Of a stretch of DNA of 64,000 bases, positions 1 to 11,722 are shown in pieces. The notes under the pieces are model-generated. The model did no database searches, had not been told where the DNA came from, and worked only from the letters and a program-made list of their open reading frames with translations. This DNA is from Kitagawia praeruptora (taxonomy: Eukaryota; Streptophyta; Magnoliopsida; Apiales; Apiaceae), in the NCBI GenBank assembly GCA_037693485.1, contig CM075351.1, positions 13,077,001 through 13,141,000 of the forward strand, given 5' to 3'. The position numbers and the translations under genes are program-made. Position 1 is the first letter of the stretch. The number at the start of each line of letters is the position of its first letter.

Positions 1-1600
1 AAGTAGTAGTAGTTAAATATATTAGGAATGAAGGAAGGGTCACGTTGAATCAAGTAGTAGTAAATAACTAAAATTTATTTAGTTTTCCTTCCGTAAAGGC
101 CTTTTCAGGAAAAAACAGGAACTTTAGGGCTTGGTTTAGAGAGTTTATTAAAATATTTTATTATTAGCTTTAGACAGTTCATCAAAATATTCTATCAGAG
201 TAATTTTAATTAATATTAGTTTAATTCAGGTAAACTGTTTATTACTTGTAATTTCTTTTTATTAATGCCATAAACTCCTGAGGCGCTGAATCTTAAAATA
301 TTATTAGGTATCATTAGCTTTTATTAATTCTTCCATGCATGTAATTATTAAAATGAATAAATTTATTTCCTACCTATGTCCTATATTTGTTATATCTTAA
401 TTTTTTTTATTAAAATTTGAAAATTATTAAGTGAATATTTCTGCCATGCCATGCTTTTATTAAAATGAATAAATTTATATTTGTTATATAAAGTTCTCTA
501 TATTTTTTTGTGGGATGTACGAGGTGAATTGCCTTGATAGTCGACCTCCCAGGAACGAAAACCAAAGTGGTTACTAGATACCTCTGCTGTCTGCTTCTCT
601 TTGCACCCTACACCCGGTCATGATCCCCTAAGGTTTAATATCGTGAAGCATAACAAGGTGAAGTTATTGCAGTCCTTCGAATCATGCTAAAGCGTCCATC
701 AACCCCTGAAGAATTGGTGTGTTTGTAGCTTTCTAGAAAAGGGACTTTTTGACACGATTGTTGTGTTTGACATGGTTTGGGCCCTTTGGATTAGGTGGTG
801 CTCTGAGTAAATAATAGATGGTAGTAAGAATTGGGTTTAGTAAATTCTATTCTCTAAACAGAAACACAGGATTTAAAAGCGGAGAAGTTTAACATAAAGA
901 ACTTAAATGAGATGATTAGGCTGGTGTGTGCCATACTGTTTCTTCGTAGATTAGTTTCTCGTTTTCTATTCCTCCCCACCCCTGCTCGTGGTATATAGGT
1001 TTGTTGAAGGAATTCAAAACTAAGGCCACATATGCTTGACTTTGAGTTGAGGAAGAATAATATTAGCAGTAAAGACCTTCTGTTTTTTTTTCTCTGGTAA
1101 ATTGTTTGGCTTGTTTGCAAACTGTGTGCTATATTGATCTGTTTTATATTTGATCTATCCTACGTCAGTATGTAATATAGATAGTTTAATTACATATATA
1201 TTGTTATCAAGATCTTAGTTATATTATGTTGAGAAAATTATGTCTGATTATATTTAACCCCTGTTCCTCTCTTAGTCTGTTTTACAATTAAACCGCGAAG
1301 TGAAAACAGGAAATTTTATTCAGTTATTGAGGTTAAAATGCGCTCTCTATACTGTGTAGGAACTGAGAATTTATCATGTATTCATTTTTTGAGGTTCTAC
1401 TGTACGAATTTATTGTGTTAAAACTTTCTGCAGTGTGTTGATCTATCTTTCTTAGACGAATGCTCATTTTTGAATATGCACCGTCTAATTTTTTTCTCTA
1501 TTGAGTATGTGAAATGTGTTGATCTTTTACGGTTTATTATGATACATGCTTGTTTATGTAGTACTCTGTGTTGTGTCTAATTAACAATTCATTCTTCCAG
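1..1600. other. AT-rich sequence without recognised gene
   Basis: No ORF here looks like a known protein and no repeat termini were found. The short minus-strand ORF near 854-1120 has no recognisable domain. The stretch lies directly upstream of the importin-alpha-like exons, so part of it may be intron or 5' sequence of that locus; this is inference. Confidence 0.4.
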
Positions 1601-1726
1601 TACCTGGTTAAAGATTGTGGGCTTCTGCAATGTCTAAAGAAAGTCTTATGTTCATACAAGAAGTTTCAGATGGAAGGCTGTCAGATTATTTCAAATATAG
1701 CCGTTCGAAGAGAAACTTTGATAAAA
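1601..1726 (+). pseudogene. Importin-alpha-like ARM-repeat exon, remnant
   Basis: This 42-codon open segment is preceded by a pyrimidine-rich tract ending in CAG and followed by a GT. It reads as an armadillo repeat (CGLLQCLKKVL, then EGCQIISNIA). That matches the importin-alpha pattern 'LL-LL, KKEACWTISNI'. Importin alpha is the nuclear-import adaptor that binds nuclear localisation signals in its ARM groove. The tryptophan and other conserved positions of the classical repeat are replaced, so this is a divergent paralogue or a decaying copy. The frame joins in phase to the exon at 1851. No further ARM exons were found up- or downstream. Confidence 0.55.
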
Positions 1727-1850
1727 GTTGGTTATATCCTTTATGAATTCACTGGATTAACTTACAAGTCCTTCTGCTTGACTTCTATGTATTTTACAAT
1801 TAACTGTGATTGATTCGTTGAAGCTCTTATCTTACCGTGGAATCAAACAG

Positions 1851-1959
1851 GATATGGATGAAGCCGGCTTAACAGATCTTCTAATCAGACTGCTTGAAGC
1901 GGACGAGTCTGATGTAAAGATGGAAGCAGCATGGGCAATATTCAATATGCACTATAGTG
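1851..1959 (+). pseudogene. Importin-alpha-like ARM-repeat exon, second piece
   Basis: The exon starts after an acceptor ending AAACAG and reads DMDEAGLTDLLIRLLEAD, then VKMEAAWAIFNMHYSG. Importin alpha has 'AGLI-LV-LL, FDIKKEAAWAISNATSGG' at the corresponding place (ARM repeats 7-8 region). It follows the preceding exon in phase 0 across a 124-bp intron-like gap. A GTACGT donor-like sequence follows at 1960. The next expected exon ('LVEQGCIKPLCDLL'-like) is not seen, and a short tandem duplication lies immediately downstream. This suggests a truncated copy rather than a working gene. Confidence 0.55.
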
Positions 1960-1962
1960 GTA

Positions 1963-2070
1963 CGTCCAAGTATAAACACATCGATAATTATGCGGAGGGT
2001 ACGTTACGTAGTGTTACATCCAAGTATAAACACATCGACGATTATGAGGGTACGTTACAGCAATATATAT
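1963..2070 (+). repeat. Two-copy tandem duplication after importin-like exon
   Basis: Two copies of a unit of about 43 bp beginning TCCAAGTATAAACACATCGA and ending in GAGGGTACGTTAC occur at about 1964 and 2028. They lie in the presumed intron or truncated end of the importin-like remnant and differ by a few bases. Confidence 0.75.
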
Positions 2071-2427
2071 TTACATTACAACTTTGTGGTATATCTATGT
2101 TAAGGTAAAAACTGACCTGCTTTTGTTTTGGGACAGACATGTGATGACTGGCAGCTGTGTATCAGCTCAGGAAAGAAAAGAACAGTTATTCTATATCCTA
2201 TCCCGTGTTGCTGAAATTTATAGCTCACAAAATTACCTACTGACCATGATTTACTCTTTTGTTGGCTCATGTAAACTTGAAAATCTTGTATTTTTTCCTG
2301 AAGAACTGTTAAGGTCCGTGACCTCAAGTGCAGTGTGATAATATTTGCTGTTTGCTTCACAACGTATGATTCGTACATTGACAGAAATAATTTAACTTGC
2401 TATTGAAAGATGAGGCCTTTATAATCA
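2071..2427. other. No recognised feature before Helitron stack
   Basis: Short ORFs overlap on both strands at about 2084-2378, but none shows a recognisable domain. The stretch ends at the Helitron 3' terminus at 2428. Confidence 0.4.
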
Positions 2428-3065
2428 CTAGGTAAACAAATATGCGCGGCGCAAAAATATTTTTAAAAATTAAACACATAACATTATTGTTTGTTAATTT
2501 TATTATTTGAAAATTAATATGATAAATTAAAAATTATGTGAAATGTAATTAAATTTGAATGTTTAAAAATTAAAAAGAGAAAAGAATTAGGTGTAAAAAA
2601 ACATTTTTTCAGTTAAATTCTTGAATATTAATAATAATAATAATTTTGAAGATATTGACGAACCTATTTTGTCACATAAAAAATGCTTTTGAAATCCAAT
2701 ATTGACAAACATTTGCAAAGTTTGACATTGAATAAGTAAAAATAACATTTGTGAATCTTTTCTATTTTCGATGGCATCATAAAAGACGTGATTGCTTAAT
2801 TTGTTATTAAATTATTTGTTAGTAAAATTGATTGTACGATGAAAAGAATTAGAATGTAAATGTGATGAGAGGTGTGATTGATTTCACTTGTCGATATATT
2901 TGGTTTTATGACGAAAAAAGCAAAATTCAAATGCATATTGTAAGTCATGCTTCATGTTTTTTTGGAGTGATCCGACACCCGTATCTCTACATTTAATTAA
3001 TTTTTCAGAGCATTTTATAAGAACTGTTTTGTTTGTAACATTAAAATTAAATTCATGGACACATC

Positions 3066-3736
3066 TAGGGGTGCCCGCGGGTCAGGTTGGGCGGGTTACA
3101 AGTAATTTAGTAACCCAACCCAATTAGTTCGGGTTTATAAAATTCAAACCCATCGTAAATCTTACTAAAGTCGGGTTGGGTTGGTTCGGCTTGATCGGGT
3201 TGATCGGGTTAAATATAAAGTAGAAGTTAGTGCAACACATATTTGTATTTGTTGGTTAGTGATAAAACAACTCGAAGTCCAAGAATTAAAGTCATGTACA
3301 ACTTAATCTAGTATGCAATTAAACAATTGATCACCACATGTGCAAATTGTACTACAATCTACAAAACTAAATTATGTTACACATAAGTAGAACATCATTG
3401 TATTAAATATCTTTAATTCATAATTTTAGTGTGGAACATGTAATAATATATCCAAAAAATCTTAACTTTAAGTCAAGTAGTAACATGTAATAATATATCC
3501 AAAAAATCTTAACTTTAAGTCAAGTAGTAAATTAGTAGTACGGCTCATTAGTGCATAATACATGTCGGGTTGGATTGGGTTAAAATTATCAAAATCCTAA
3601 CCCAACCCATTTAATTCGGTTTTTTTAATATTTAACCCATTCAATGTTCGGTTTAAATAATATCGTGTTGGGTCGGCTAAAAGTAGGGACGGGTTAGGTC
3701 GGTTTAATCGGTTTAATCGGTTTATGGGCACCCCTA
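3066..3736. mobile_element. hAT-type non-autonomous element
   Basis: Terminal inverted repeats TAGGGGTGCCC and GGGCACCCCTA are flanked by a perfect 8-bp duplication GACACATC (3058-3065 and 3737-3744). The duplication length and the CGGGTT-rich subterminal repeats fit hAT transposons. The empty site is seen uninterrupted in the sister Helitron H3 at about 9158. The element has no transposase ORF. Confidence 0.88.
3435..3528 (+). repeat. 47-bp tandem duplication inside hAT element
   Basis: Two identical adjacent units begin AACATGTAATAATATATCC. They lie between the two CGGGTT-rich subterminal regions of the hAT-type element. Confidence 0.85.
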
Positions 3737-5989
3737 GACACATCAAAGTGATACTCACATATTCTAATATTCTTTTATTAAATTTTATAATAAATTTGTA
3801 CATATAATTGTTTTTAAAGCCGATGCTCGTTTTATAACACCCTTACTTAATGCTAAAAAAGTGAAAATTTGTTTAAAATAGCAAAAAACAACTCCTTAAA
3901 CACCTTTTACTTTTTTCCATACCAAACTACAATGTCAACATAATTCCTATAATAAAAATTTGTAAATATTAAATATAACTAATTAACAATTTTAAACAAC
4001 GTCTCCCATCTCATAACATACATGCATGATTAATTAATTAGTAATAGTATAAGAATGTGTTTAATTAGAATATTAATTTTTCCAACACAAAATAATCAAA
4101 CAACGAATGGGTAATTTTTTTATTAATTTAATTGACGAAAAAAAAGGGTCCACTTGATTCAATTTAATCGAGTTGGTCACATCCCCGTGTATAATTTGTT
4201 CAGGTATAAATGTAAATTCTACGATATTACTTTTATTTAAATTGTGGATGTTAATCAAAAAAATATATATACTTATGTATCTTATCATGATTCTCACGAT
4301 CATTGATTACGAATTTATCGAAAAGTTAAAATCGTCTATTAATTATTGCCAAAAAATTTGCAATGATTTTAAATAAGGATTAGAAATGACGATAAAAATT
4401 ATTTTATTTTATTGTTTTACCATAAAATATTGGTATTTTTATATAAATCATTAACATTTTATAACAAAATAATAATAATAATAATAATATTCTAATAAAA
4501 TTGTTAAACTTTTATATTAAATATGAAATAAAGTGTATTTAATATATATTTAATAGGTATAATTAATTATTAATTAAATGCAAGAAAATTATTTTAATAA
4601 AAAATAAAAAAGTGAAAATTCAAGAAAAATATTTTGAAGCTTCTGAGTGCAAGTCTTTCCAGTTTCCTGCTACTATAATAAATTTTTATATAAAAGCACT
4701 GTAATAGATAAATTAATTTCTATTATTCTTAAAAATTGATTGGTCTCTTATGAATATTCTATTAAAAATTAATTTAAAAATAATTTAGATGAATTATTAA
4801 TTGAAAAAATATTTTCATTATATATATCTAAAATTTTGATAATCTTAAAAACATCACAAACATATAAAAATAAAAATTACAATATGAACGTAATATTTAC
4901 AATCAAAAGTTACAAATATTGAATACAACTTAATAACGTTTTTAAAACCGACACTCCTCTCATAATATACATGTTCAATAATAGTTTAAGAATTTATTTA
5001 ATTTGAATATTAATTTATTTTGACACAATATAATGAAACAATGGGCATATAATTTTTTTATCAATTTAATCTTTCGATAAAATGGTTGAGTTTGTTCAAT
5101 TTAATTAGTTTGGTCATAACTCATGTGTGTATGTGCATGATTTATTTACAAATTTCAGGTATTAAGTAAAGATCCATGTACTTCCATAATTTACTACGAT
5201 TCCACAATCATTGATATTAAAGATTATTTGAGAAGTTGGTTAATAATGTTTTTTAAAACCGAGAGCCCTCTTATAATATACGTATTCAATAATAGTATAA
5301 GAATTTGTTTAATTACAATAAAAAATTATTTCAACACAATATAACGAAACAATGGGTGTATAGCTTTTTTATCAATTTTATCTTCCAATAAATGTCTGAA
5401 TTTGTTAAATTTAATCGATTTGATCATAACTCATGTATTATTTATTCATGTGCAAAATTGAAAATTTATCTGTACTGTTTGTATACAATTCTAGATATTA
5501 AATAAATATCTTGTACTTCCATAATTTATTACGATTTTCACAATTATTGATAATAAAAATTGCTTGAGAATTTAAGATCGTGTACCCTATAATCATCCGA
5601 AAAGAAATTATAGTGATCTTGAATAGGGAATAAAAAATAACGCAATATAAATAATTGTTATTCGTCATTTTAACTAAAAATAAACATAACCATATATAAT
5701 TAATATTTAATATTAAAAAAATAACTATAATGTTCAACTAAAGTTTGCTATTTTTTAAACAAATTAAATAGTGTAAATTTAATATATGTTTAATAGGTGT
5801 AATTAATGACTAATTAAAATGTCATTAATAGCTATTTAATGCAAAAAAAGAATTTTAATGAAAAAAATTAAAAAAAATGAAAATTCAAGAAAAATACCTT
5901 GAACTGTTCTGGTGCATTTCCGATCTCCAGGCATTATAATATACTAGGTAATTTAGCCGCGCTTCGTGCGGTTAATAAATTTTTAATGT

Positions 5990-6955
5990 TAGGTACTAAA
6001 AATTAATTGATATTTTCAAAATTTCCTAAAAAGTGATTTAAAACAGGTGTATGAATTAGGGTGAAAAACCAAAATACCCACTATTTAATTCCACATAACC
6101 AAAATACCCACCGACGGAAAGGTCCGCCATTTTTACCTACAGACCACGCATTACACACATGCGTGTAGGGTATACGCATGTTGAAATTGCGTAGTCAATG
6201 GCCACGCATCTACACAATGCATACACTTTACAAAATTCAGAATTCAAAATTCGAATTCTAAGCTATGAACAGTAACCATGAATACACATTTTTCGGATTG
6301 CGTGTTTAGAGATACGCATGATATCATCTTCTTTCCCCCGTCGACGGATATTTTTTCTTCGTTTTTTTCAATCGCTTCGTGCACTTTTTCTACGCATCGA
6401 GCAATCACATACTATATACAAAAATGTTCGTATTGTTCTCTTCTACAATCCTATAATCTTAGTTTACCGTTTGTTTCGCCGAATTTAAAATCCCAAAATT
6501 GAGCTCATTTTCCGATCGAGTTACCAGATCTGTTCGTGCACGCCCCCGTGGGGCCAGAACCCAACAACGGAATATGAAATGATGTAGATGCAGGCCTGGG
6601 CATCATTTTTATATCCTCGGGTGTTGTGAAGGTTGCCGAAATTTGACGAACGGGAGGAGACAATGAAGGTTGCCGAAATTTGACGAACGGGAGGAGACAA
6701 TTTTGTGACGATTTTGTGTTCGTCTGAGCTCCGACTGCGTTTATGAAGTAATGACATCATCTGACGTCAATACGCATCTGGCATATGCGTGACAACGGAT
6801 ACGCAACTTGGAAATATGTATCCCAGTATACGCAACAAAAACATGCATACTCAATGGTCAAAAAGGGCGGAACATATTGAAAATGGGTATTTCGGGCACC
6901 TTCCATAGAAAAGTGGTGTAGTTTGGGCATTATTTCTTTGAATTATTATTTGCAG
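5990..6955. mobile_element. Unclassified insertion within Helitron H2
   Basis: H6 is continuous between its hairpin and the sequence CTCTCATTATATATC, but H2 has about 960 extra bases here. The insert is more GC-rich than its surroundings. It has many ACGCAT/ATGCGT motifs (about 6140-6240 and 6765-6860), an exact 37-bp tandem duplication at 6628-6701 and no convincing ORF. Its outer ends share 'AAAATACCCAC' near 6075 with a related inverted 'GGGTATTTCGGG' near 6883, suggesting terminal inverted repeats. The family is not recognised. Confidence 0.55.
6628..6701 (+). repeat. 37-bp exact tandem duplication
   Basis: Two adjacent identical copies of a unit that begins GAAGGTTGCCGAAATTTGAC lie inside the unclassified insertion in Helitron H2. 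Confidence 0.9.
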
Positions 6956-7839
6956 TAATACTCTCATTATATATCAAAAAAATTTAATAATCTTAAAAAT
7001 ATCATAAATATTAAAAGTATCAATTACAATATTAAATATAACTAAATAACGTTTTGAAAGCCGACACCTCTCTTATAACATACATGCTCAATAGTAGCAT
7101 AAGAATTTATATAATTAGAAGATTTAATCGTAGGAGTATGGCCTCAATTATTTTTTTTTTGCACTAAAATGACCCAAATATTTTTTTAAGCAGTTGCTTT
7201 CATTCCGTCTAAATAAGTCTAAATATTGGTGTTTATTTTTGGGTCATTTTGTGTTAAAAAAAACATAGTTCAGCCATCCTGTTGTAATTAAATCATAAAC
7301 TGAATACATTCATCTGTTTTAAAAAATAGTTAGGTCATTACATTGTCTATTTTTATATTTGGACCATTTTTGTGCAAAAAAAAAAAAAAAGTTAAGCCCA
7401 TCCTCCTGCAATTAAGTCTAATTAGAATATTAATTTATTATTTCACAATATAATGAAATAACATGTGTATAACATTTTTATCAACTTAATCGATCAATAA
7501 AATGGTTGAGTTTATTATGTAAAAAATTAAAAATTTGTCAATATTATTTTATACAAATTCTAGATTTTAACCAAAAGATTATACTTGCATAACTTATAAA
7601 TATTTTCACAATCATTGATTAAAAATTGTTTGAGAAGTTAAAATCATTTGTCCTATAATCGTCCGAAAAAAGTTTTCAAAAATCTTCAACATGTAATAAA
7701 AAATGACGCAACGCGAACAATTTTAAGTCGTTAATTTACATGAAAATAATCATAATTTTATACACATAATTAATATTTTAAATTTGAATAATAATTATAA
7801 TGCTCAAATAAAGTTTGTCAATCTTTTCTATAAATAATA

Positions 7840-8113
7840 CTCCCTCCGTCCCTTTTTAGTTGGTACATTTGCAAAAAAAATTTGTCCCTAAATAGTTGTC
7901 ACATTCCTTGTTCCAATACATATTTTTACCAATTTTTCCATATCTACCCCTTATTTCTAATACCAATGTTTGACTTTATATTTAATGCACATACTTGTAA
8001 GTCATCATTTAATGTTAAGATTAAGGGCAAACATGGAAACAAATTACATAATTAATTCTTTCTTAATATGTGTGTTTTTTGCAAATGTACCAACTAAAAA
8101 GGGACGGAGGGAG
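7840..8113. mobile_element. Stowaway-type MITE (Tc1/mariner)
   Basis: The perfect terminal inverted repeat is CTCCCTCCGTCCCTTTTTAG. The repeat extends further to GTTGGTACATTTGCA on both sides. A TA target duplication flanks it (7838-7839, 8114-8115). The empty site is present in the related Helitron H6 near 28095. The terminal sequence is typical of plant Stowaway elements mobilised by mariner transposases. Confidence 0.92.
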
Positions 8114-8126
8114 TATGAAGTAAATT

Positions 8127-8131
<5 letters not shown>

Positions 8132-8186
<55 letters not shown>
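8132..8186. repeat. (TA)n microsatellite
   Basis: An uninterrupted TA dinucleotide run lies in the Helitron H2 body. The same locus in H6 and its tandem copy has shorter runs (28109-28139 and about 28511-28532), so it varies in length between copies. Confidence 0.95.
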
Positions 8187-8189
<3 letters not shown>

Positions 8190-8348
8190 TAAGTGTAATT
8201 AATGATTATTAAGATGTCATTAATATGCCATTAAGATGCTACTTAATGAAAAAAAAAGAATTTAATAAAAAAATCAAAAAAGTGAGAATTCAAGAAAAAT
8301 ATTTTAAACGCTTCTGGTGTATTTCCAATCTCTTGGCATTATAATATA

Positions 8349-11347
8349 CTAGGTAACAAAGCCGCGCTACGCGCGGCACGAAAATATTTTTAAAAATTAT
8401 ATACATAACATTATTGTTTGTTAAATTTTATTATTTGAAAGTTAATATGATAAATTAAAAATTATGTGAAATGTAATTAAATTTGAATGTTTAAAAATTA
8501 AAGAGAAAAGAATTAGGTGAAAAAAAACATGTTTTAGTTAAAGAGAAAAATGGGCCTGGGATGACCTCATGTAACTCCCCTAAGGTTATATCTATTTCCC
8601 ATATAAGTTTAATGGCATTTTTGTAAATACTAATGACTCATCCTGAATTTACAAATCTACCCTCCTGCATTCATATTAAAAAAACTTATAACCTCAGGTA
8701 GCACCCTAAGGTCAACCTCAGGTACATGTTACTCTTCAGTTAAATTCTTGAATATTAATAATAATAATAATTTTGAAGATATTGACGAACCTATTTTGTC
8801 GCATAAAAAATATTTTTGAAATCCAATATTGACATTGAATAAGTAAAAATAACATTTGTGAATCTTTTCTATTGTCGATGACATCATAAAAGACGTGATT
8901 GCTTAAGTTGTTATTAAATTATTTGTTAGTAAAATTGATTGTATGAAAAGAATTAGAATGTAAATGTGATGAGAGGTGTGATTGATTTCACTTGTCGATA
9001 TATTTGGTTTTATGACGAAAAAAGCAGAATTCAAATGCATATTGTTAGTCATGCTTCATGTTTTTTTGGAATGAACCGACACCCGTATCTCTACATTTAA
9101 TTAATTTTTCAGAGCATTTTATAAGAACTGTTTTGTTTGTAACATTAAAATTAAATTCATGGACACATCAAAGTGATACTCACATATTCATTAAATTTTA
9201 TAATAAATTTGTACATATAATTGTTTTTAAAGCCGATGCTCATTTTATAACACCCTTACTTAATGCTCAAAAAGTGAGAATTTGTTTAAAACAGCGAAAA
9301 TCAACTCCTTAAACACCTTTTACCTTTTTCCATACCAAACTACAATGTCAACATAATTCCTATAATAAAAATTTGTAAATATTAATTATAACTAATTAAC
9401 GATTTTAAACACTGTCTCCCATCTCATAACATAAATGCATGACTAATTGATTAGTAATAGTATAAAATGTGTTTAATTAGAATATTAATTTTTCCAACAC
9501 AAAATAATAAAACAACGAATGGGTAATTTTTTTATTGATTTAACTGACGAAAAAAGGGTCCACTTGATTCAATTTAATCGAGTTGGTCATACCCCGTGTA
9601 TAATTTGTTCAGGTATAAATGTAAATTATACGATATTACTTTTATTTAAATTGTGGATGTTAATCGAAAAATATATATACTTATGTATCTTATCAAGATT
9701 CTCACGATCATTGATTACGAATTTATCGAAAAGTTAAAATCGTCTATTAATTATTGCCAAAAAATTTGCAATGATTTTGAATAAGGATTAGAAATGACGA
9801 TAAAAATTATTTTATTTTATTGTTTTACCTTAAAATAATGGTATTTTTATATAAATCATTAATATTTTATAACAAAATAATAATAATAATGTTCTAATAA
9901 AATTTTTAAATTTTTATATTAAATATGAAATAAAGTGTATTTAATATATATTTAATAGGTATAATTAATTATTAATTAAATGCAAGAAAATTATTTTAAT
10001 AAAAAATAAAAATGTGAAAATTCAAGAAAAATATTTGGAAGCTTCTGAGTGCAAGTCTCTCCAATTTCCTGCTATTATAATAAATTTTTATATAAAAGTA
10101 CTGTAAAAGATAAATTCAATTCTATTATTCTTAAAATTGATTGGTCTCTTATGAATTTTCTATTAAAAATTAATTTAAAAATAATTTACATGAATTATTA
10201 ATTGGAAAAATATTTTCATTATATAAATCTAAAATTTTGATAATCTTAAAAACATCACAAACATATAAAAATAAAAATTACAATATGAACGTAATATTTA
10301 CAATCAAAAGTTACAAATATTGAGTACAACTTAATTACGTTTTTTGAAACCGACACCCATCTCATAATATACATGTTCAATAATAGTTTATGAATTTATT
10401 TAATTTGAATATTAATTTATTTTGACACAATATAATGAAACAATGGGCATGTAATTTTTTTTATCAATTTAATCTTTTGATAAAATAGTTGAGTTTGCTC
10501 AATTTAATTAGTTTGGTCATAACTGTGTGTATGCGCATGATTTGTTTACAAATTTCAGATATTAAGTAAAGATCCATGTACTTCCATAATTTACTACGAT
10601 TCCACAATCATTGATAATAAAGATTATTTGAGAAGTTGGTTAATAATGTTTTTTAAAACTGACAGCCCTCTCATAATATACATATTCAATAATAGTATAA
10701 GAATTGGTTTAATTACAATAAAAAATTATTTCAACACAATATAACGAAACAATGGGTGTATAGCATTTTTATCAATTTTATCTTCCGATAAATGACTGGA
10801 TTTGTTAAATTTAATCGATTTGATCATAACTCATGTATTATTTATTCATGTGCAAAATTGAAAATCTATCTGTACTGTTTGTATACAATTCCAGATATTA
10901 AATAAATATCTTGTACTTCCATAATTTATTACGATTTTCACAATTATTGATAATAAAAATTGCTTGAAAAGTTAAGGTCGTGTACCCTATAATCATCCGA
11001 AAAAAATTATAGTGATCTTGAATAGGGAATAAAAAATAACGCAATATAAACAATTGTTATTCGTCATTTTAACTAAAAATAAACATAACTATATATAATT
11101 AATATTTAATATTGAAAAAATAACTATAATGTTCAACTAAAGTTTGCTAATTTTTAAACAAATTAAATAGAGTAAATTTAATATATGTTTAATAGGTGTA
11201 ATTAATGACTAATTAAAATGTCATTAATATCTATTTAATGCAAGAAAAGAATTTTAATAAAAAAAATCAAGAAAACGAAAATTCAAGAAAAATACCTTGA
11301 ACTGTTCTGGTGCATTTCCGATCTCCATGCATTATAATATATATAGA
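8349..11347 (-). mobile_element. Helitron H3, innermost complete copy
   Basis: The 3' end on the plus strand is A|CTAGGTAACAAAG followed by a perfect CCGCGC-TAC-GCGCGG-type hairpin. The 5' end is ...ATTATAATATATATAGA|T at 11347, which reads TCTATATATATTATAAT on the element strand. This is the canonical TC...hairpin-CTAG structure with an A/T insertion step. The element is 3.0 kb with no RepHel ORF, hence non-autonomous. It is collinear with H1. Confidence 0.85.
8543..8737. mobile_element. Small MITE in Helitron H3
   Basis: A 195-bp insertion is absent from the collinear copy H1. It is flanked by AGTTAAA on both sides (8536-8542 and 8738-8744), so the target duplication is 7-8 bp. The ends are only weakly inverted. 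Similar text (AGAGAAAAAGGACCCTGAG) recurs near 37131. The superfamily is uncertain; the duplication length would fit hAT. Confidence 0.6.
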
Positions 11348-11359
11348 TATAGATATATA

Positions 11360-11722
11360 AATTTTATTTGGTTTGTTGGATTGGGAATGTGAGATGGGGG
11401 AGTTTGGGTTATAATGTTGTGACTTGTGAGTTGACTCGTTTTTCAATGTTCTTTCGAGCTTTACAGAAAAGATTAATGTTATCATGAATCTGCAAAAGAA
11501 AATAAAAGAGAGTGATAAATTAGGAAAATGTCAATGCCTCAATGAAATCCCACATCCAAGAAGAGTAGCTAAAAAAGACTTTAATGACATTTACCATACT
11601 TTAATGGCATTTACCTTCATTTAATAAATTAAGGTAAAATCAAATAAAAATGATTAAAATTAAAAAATGACTATTTTTAATATTGCAAGAAAACTATTTT
11701 AAAGAAACCTTTAATGACATTT
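11360..11722. other. Flank between Helitron stack and copia element
   Basis: About 11360-11570 shows nothing recognisable. From about 11572 to 11722 the sequence is one unit of the ACTTTAATGGCATTTACC repeat that continues at 25868 on the other side of the copia element. The retrotransposon therefore landed inside that array. Confidence 0.6.

Larger units (their letters stand above)
5945..11353 (-). mobile_element. Helitron H2, second level of the nest
   Basis: The plus-strand start A|CTAGGTAATTTAG is followed by a CCGCGCTTCGTGCGG hairpin, the 3' end of a minus-strand Helitron. The element stands inside the 5' terminal sequence of H1. Its own body is interrupted at 8348, after ATTATAATATA, by H3. 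The missing TATAGA hexamer is found exactly after H3, at 11348-11353. Relative to its relative H6 (27144-28310) it carries two insertions, at about 5990-6955 and 7840-8113. No helicase ORF is present. Confidence 0.78.
2428..11359 (-). mobile_element. Helitron H1, outermost of a three-level nest
   Basis: On the plus strand the element starts A|CTAGGTAAACAAA followed by a decayed GC hairpin (GCGCGGCGC). That is the CTAG-plus-hairpin 3' end of a Helitron lying on the minus strand. Its body (2428-5944) aligns throughout with H3 (8349-11347), apart from an hAT MITE at 3066-3736. It stops at 5944 within the expected 5' terminus ATTATAATATA|TATAGA, where H2 is inserted. The missing six bases should follow the inner elements; TATATA at 11354-11359 matches them with one change. 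No RepHel protein is encoded, so it is non-autonomous. Confidence 0.7.
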
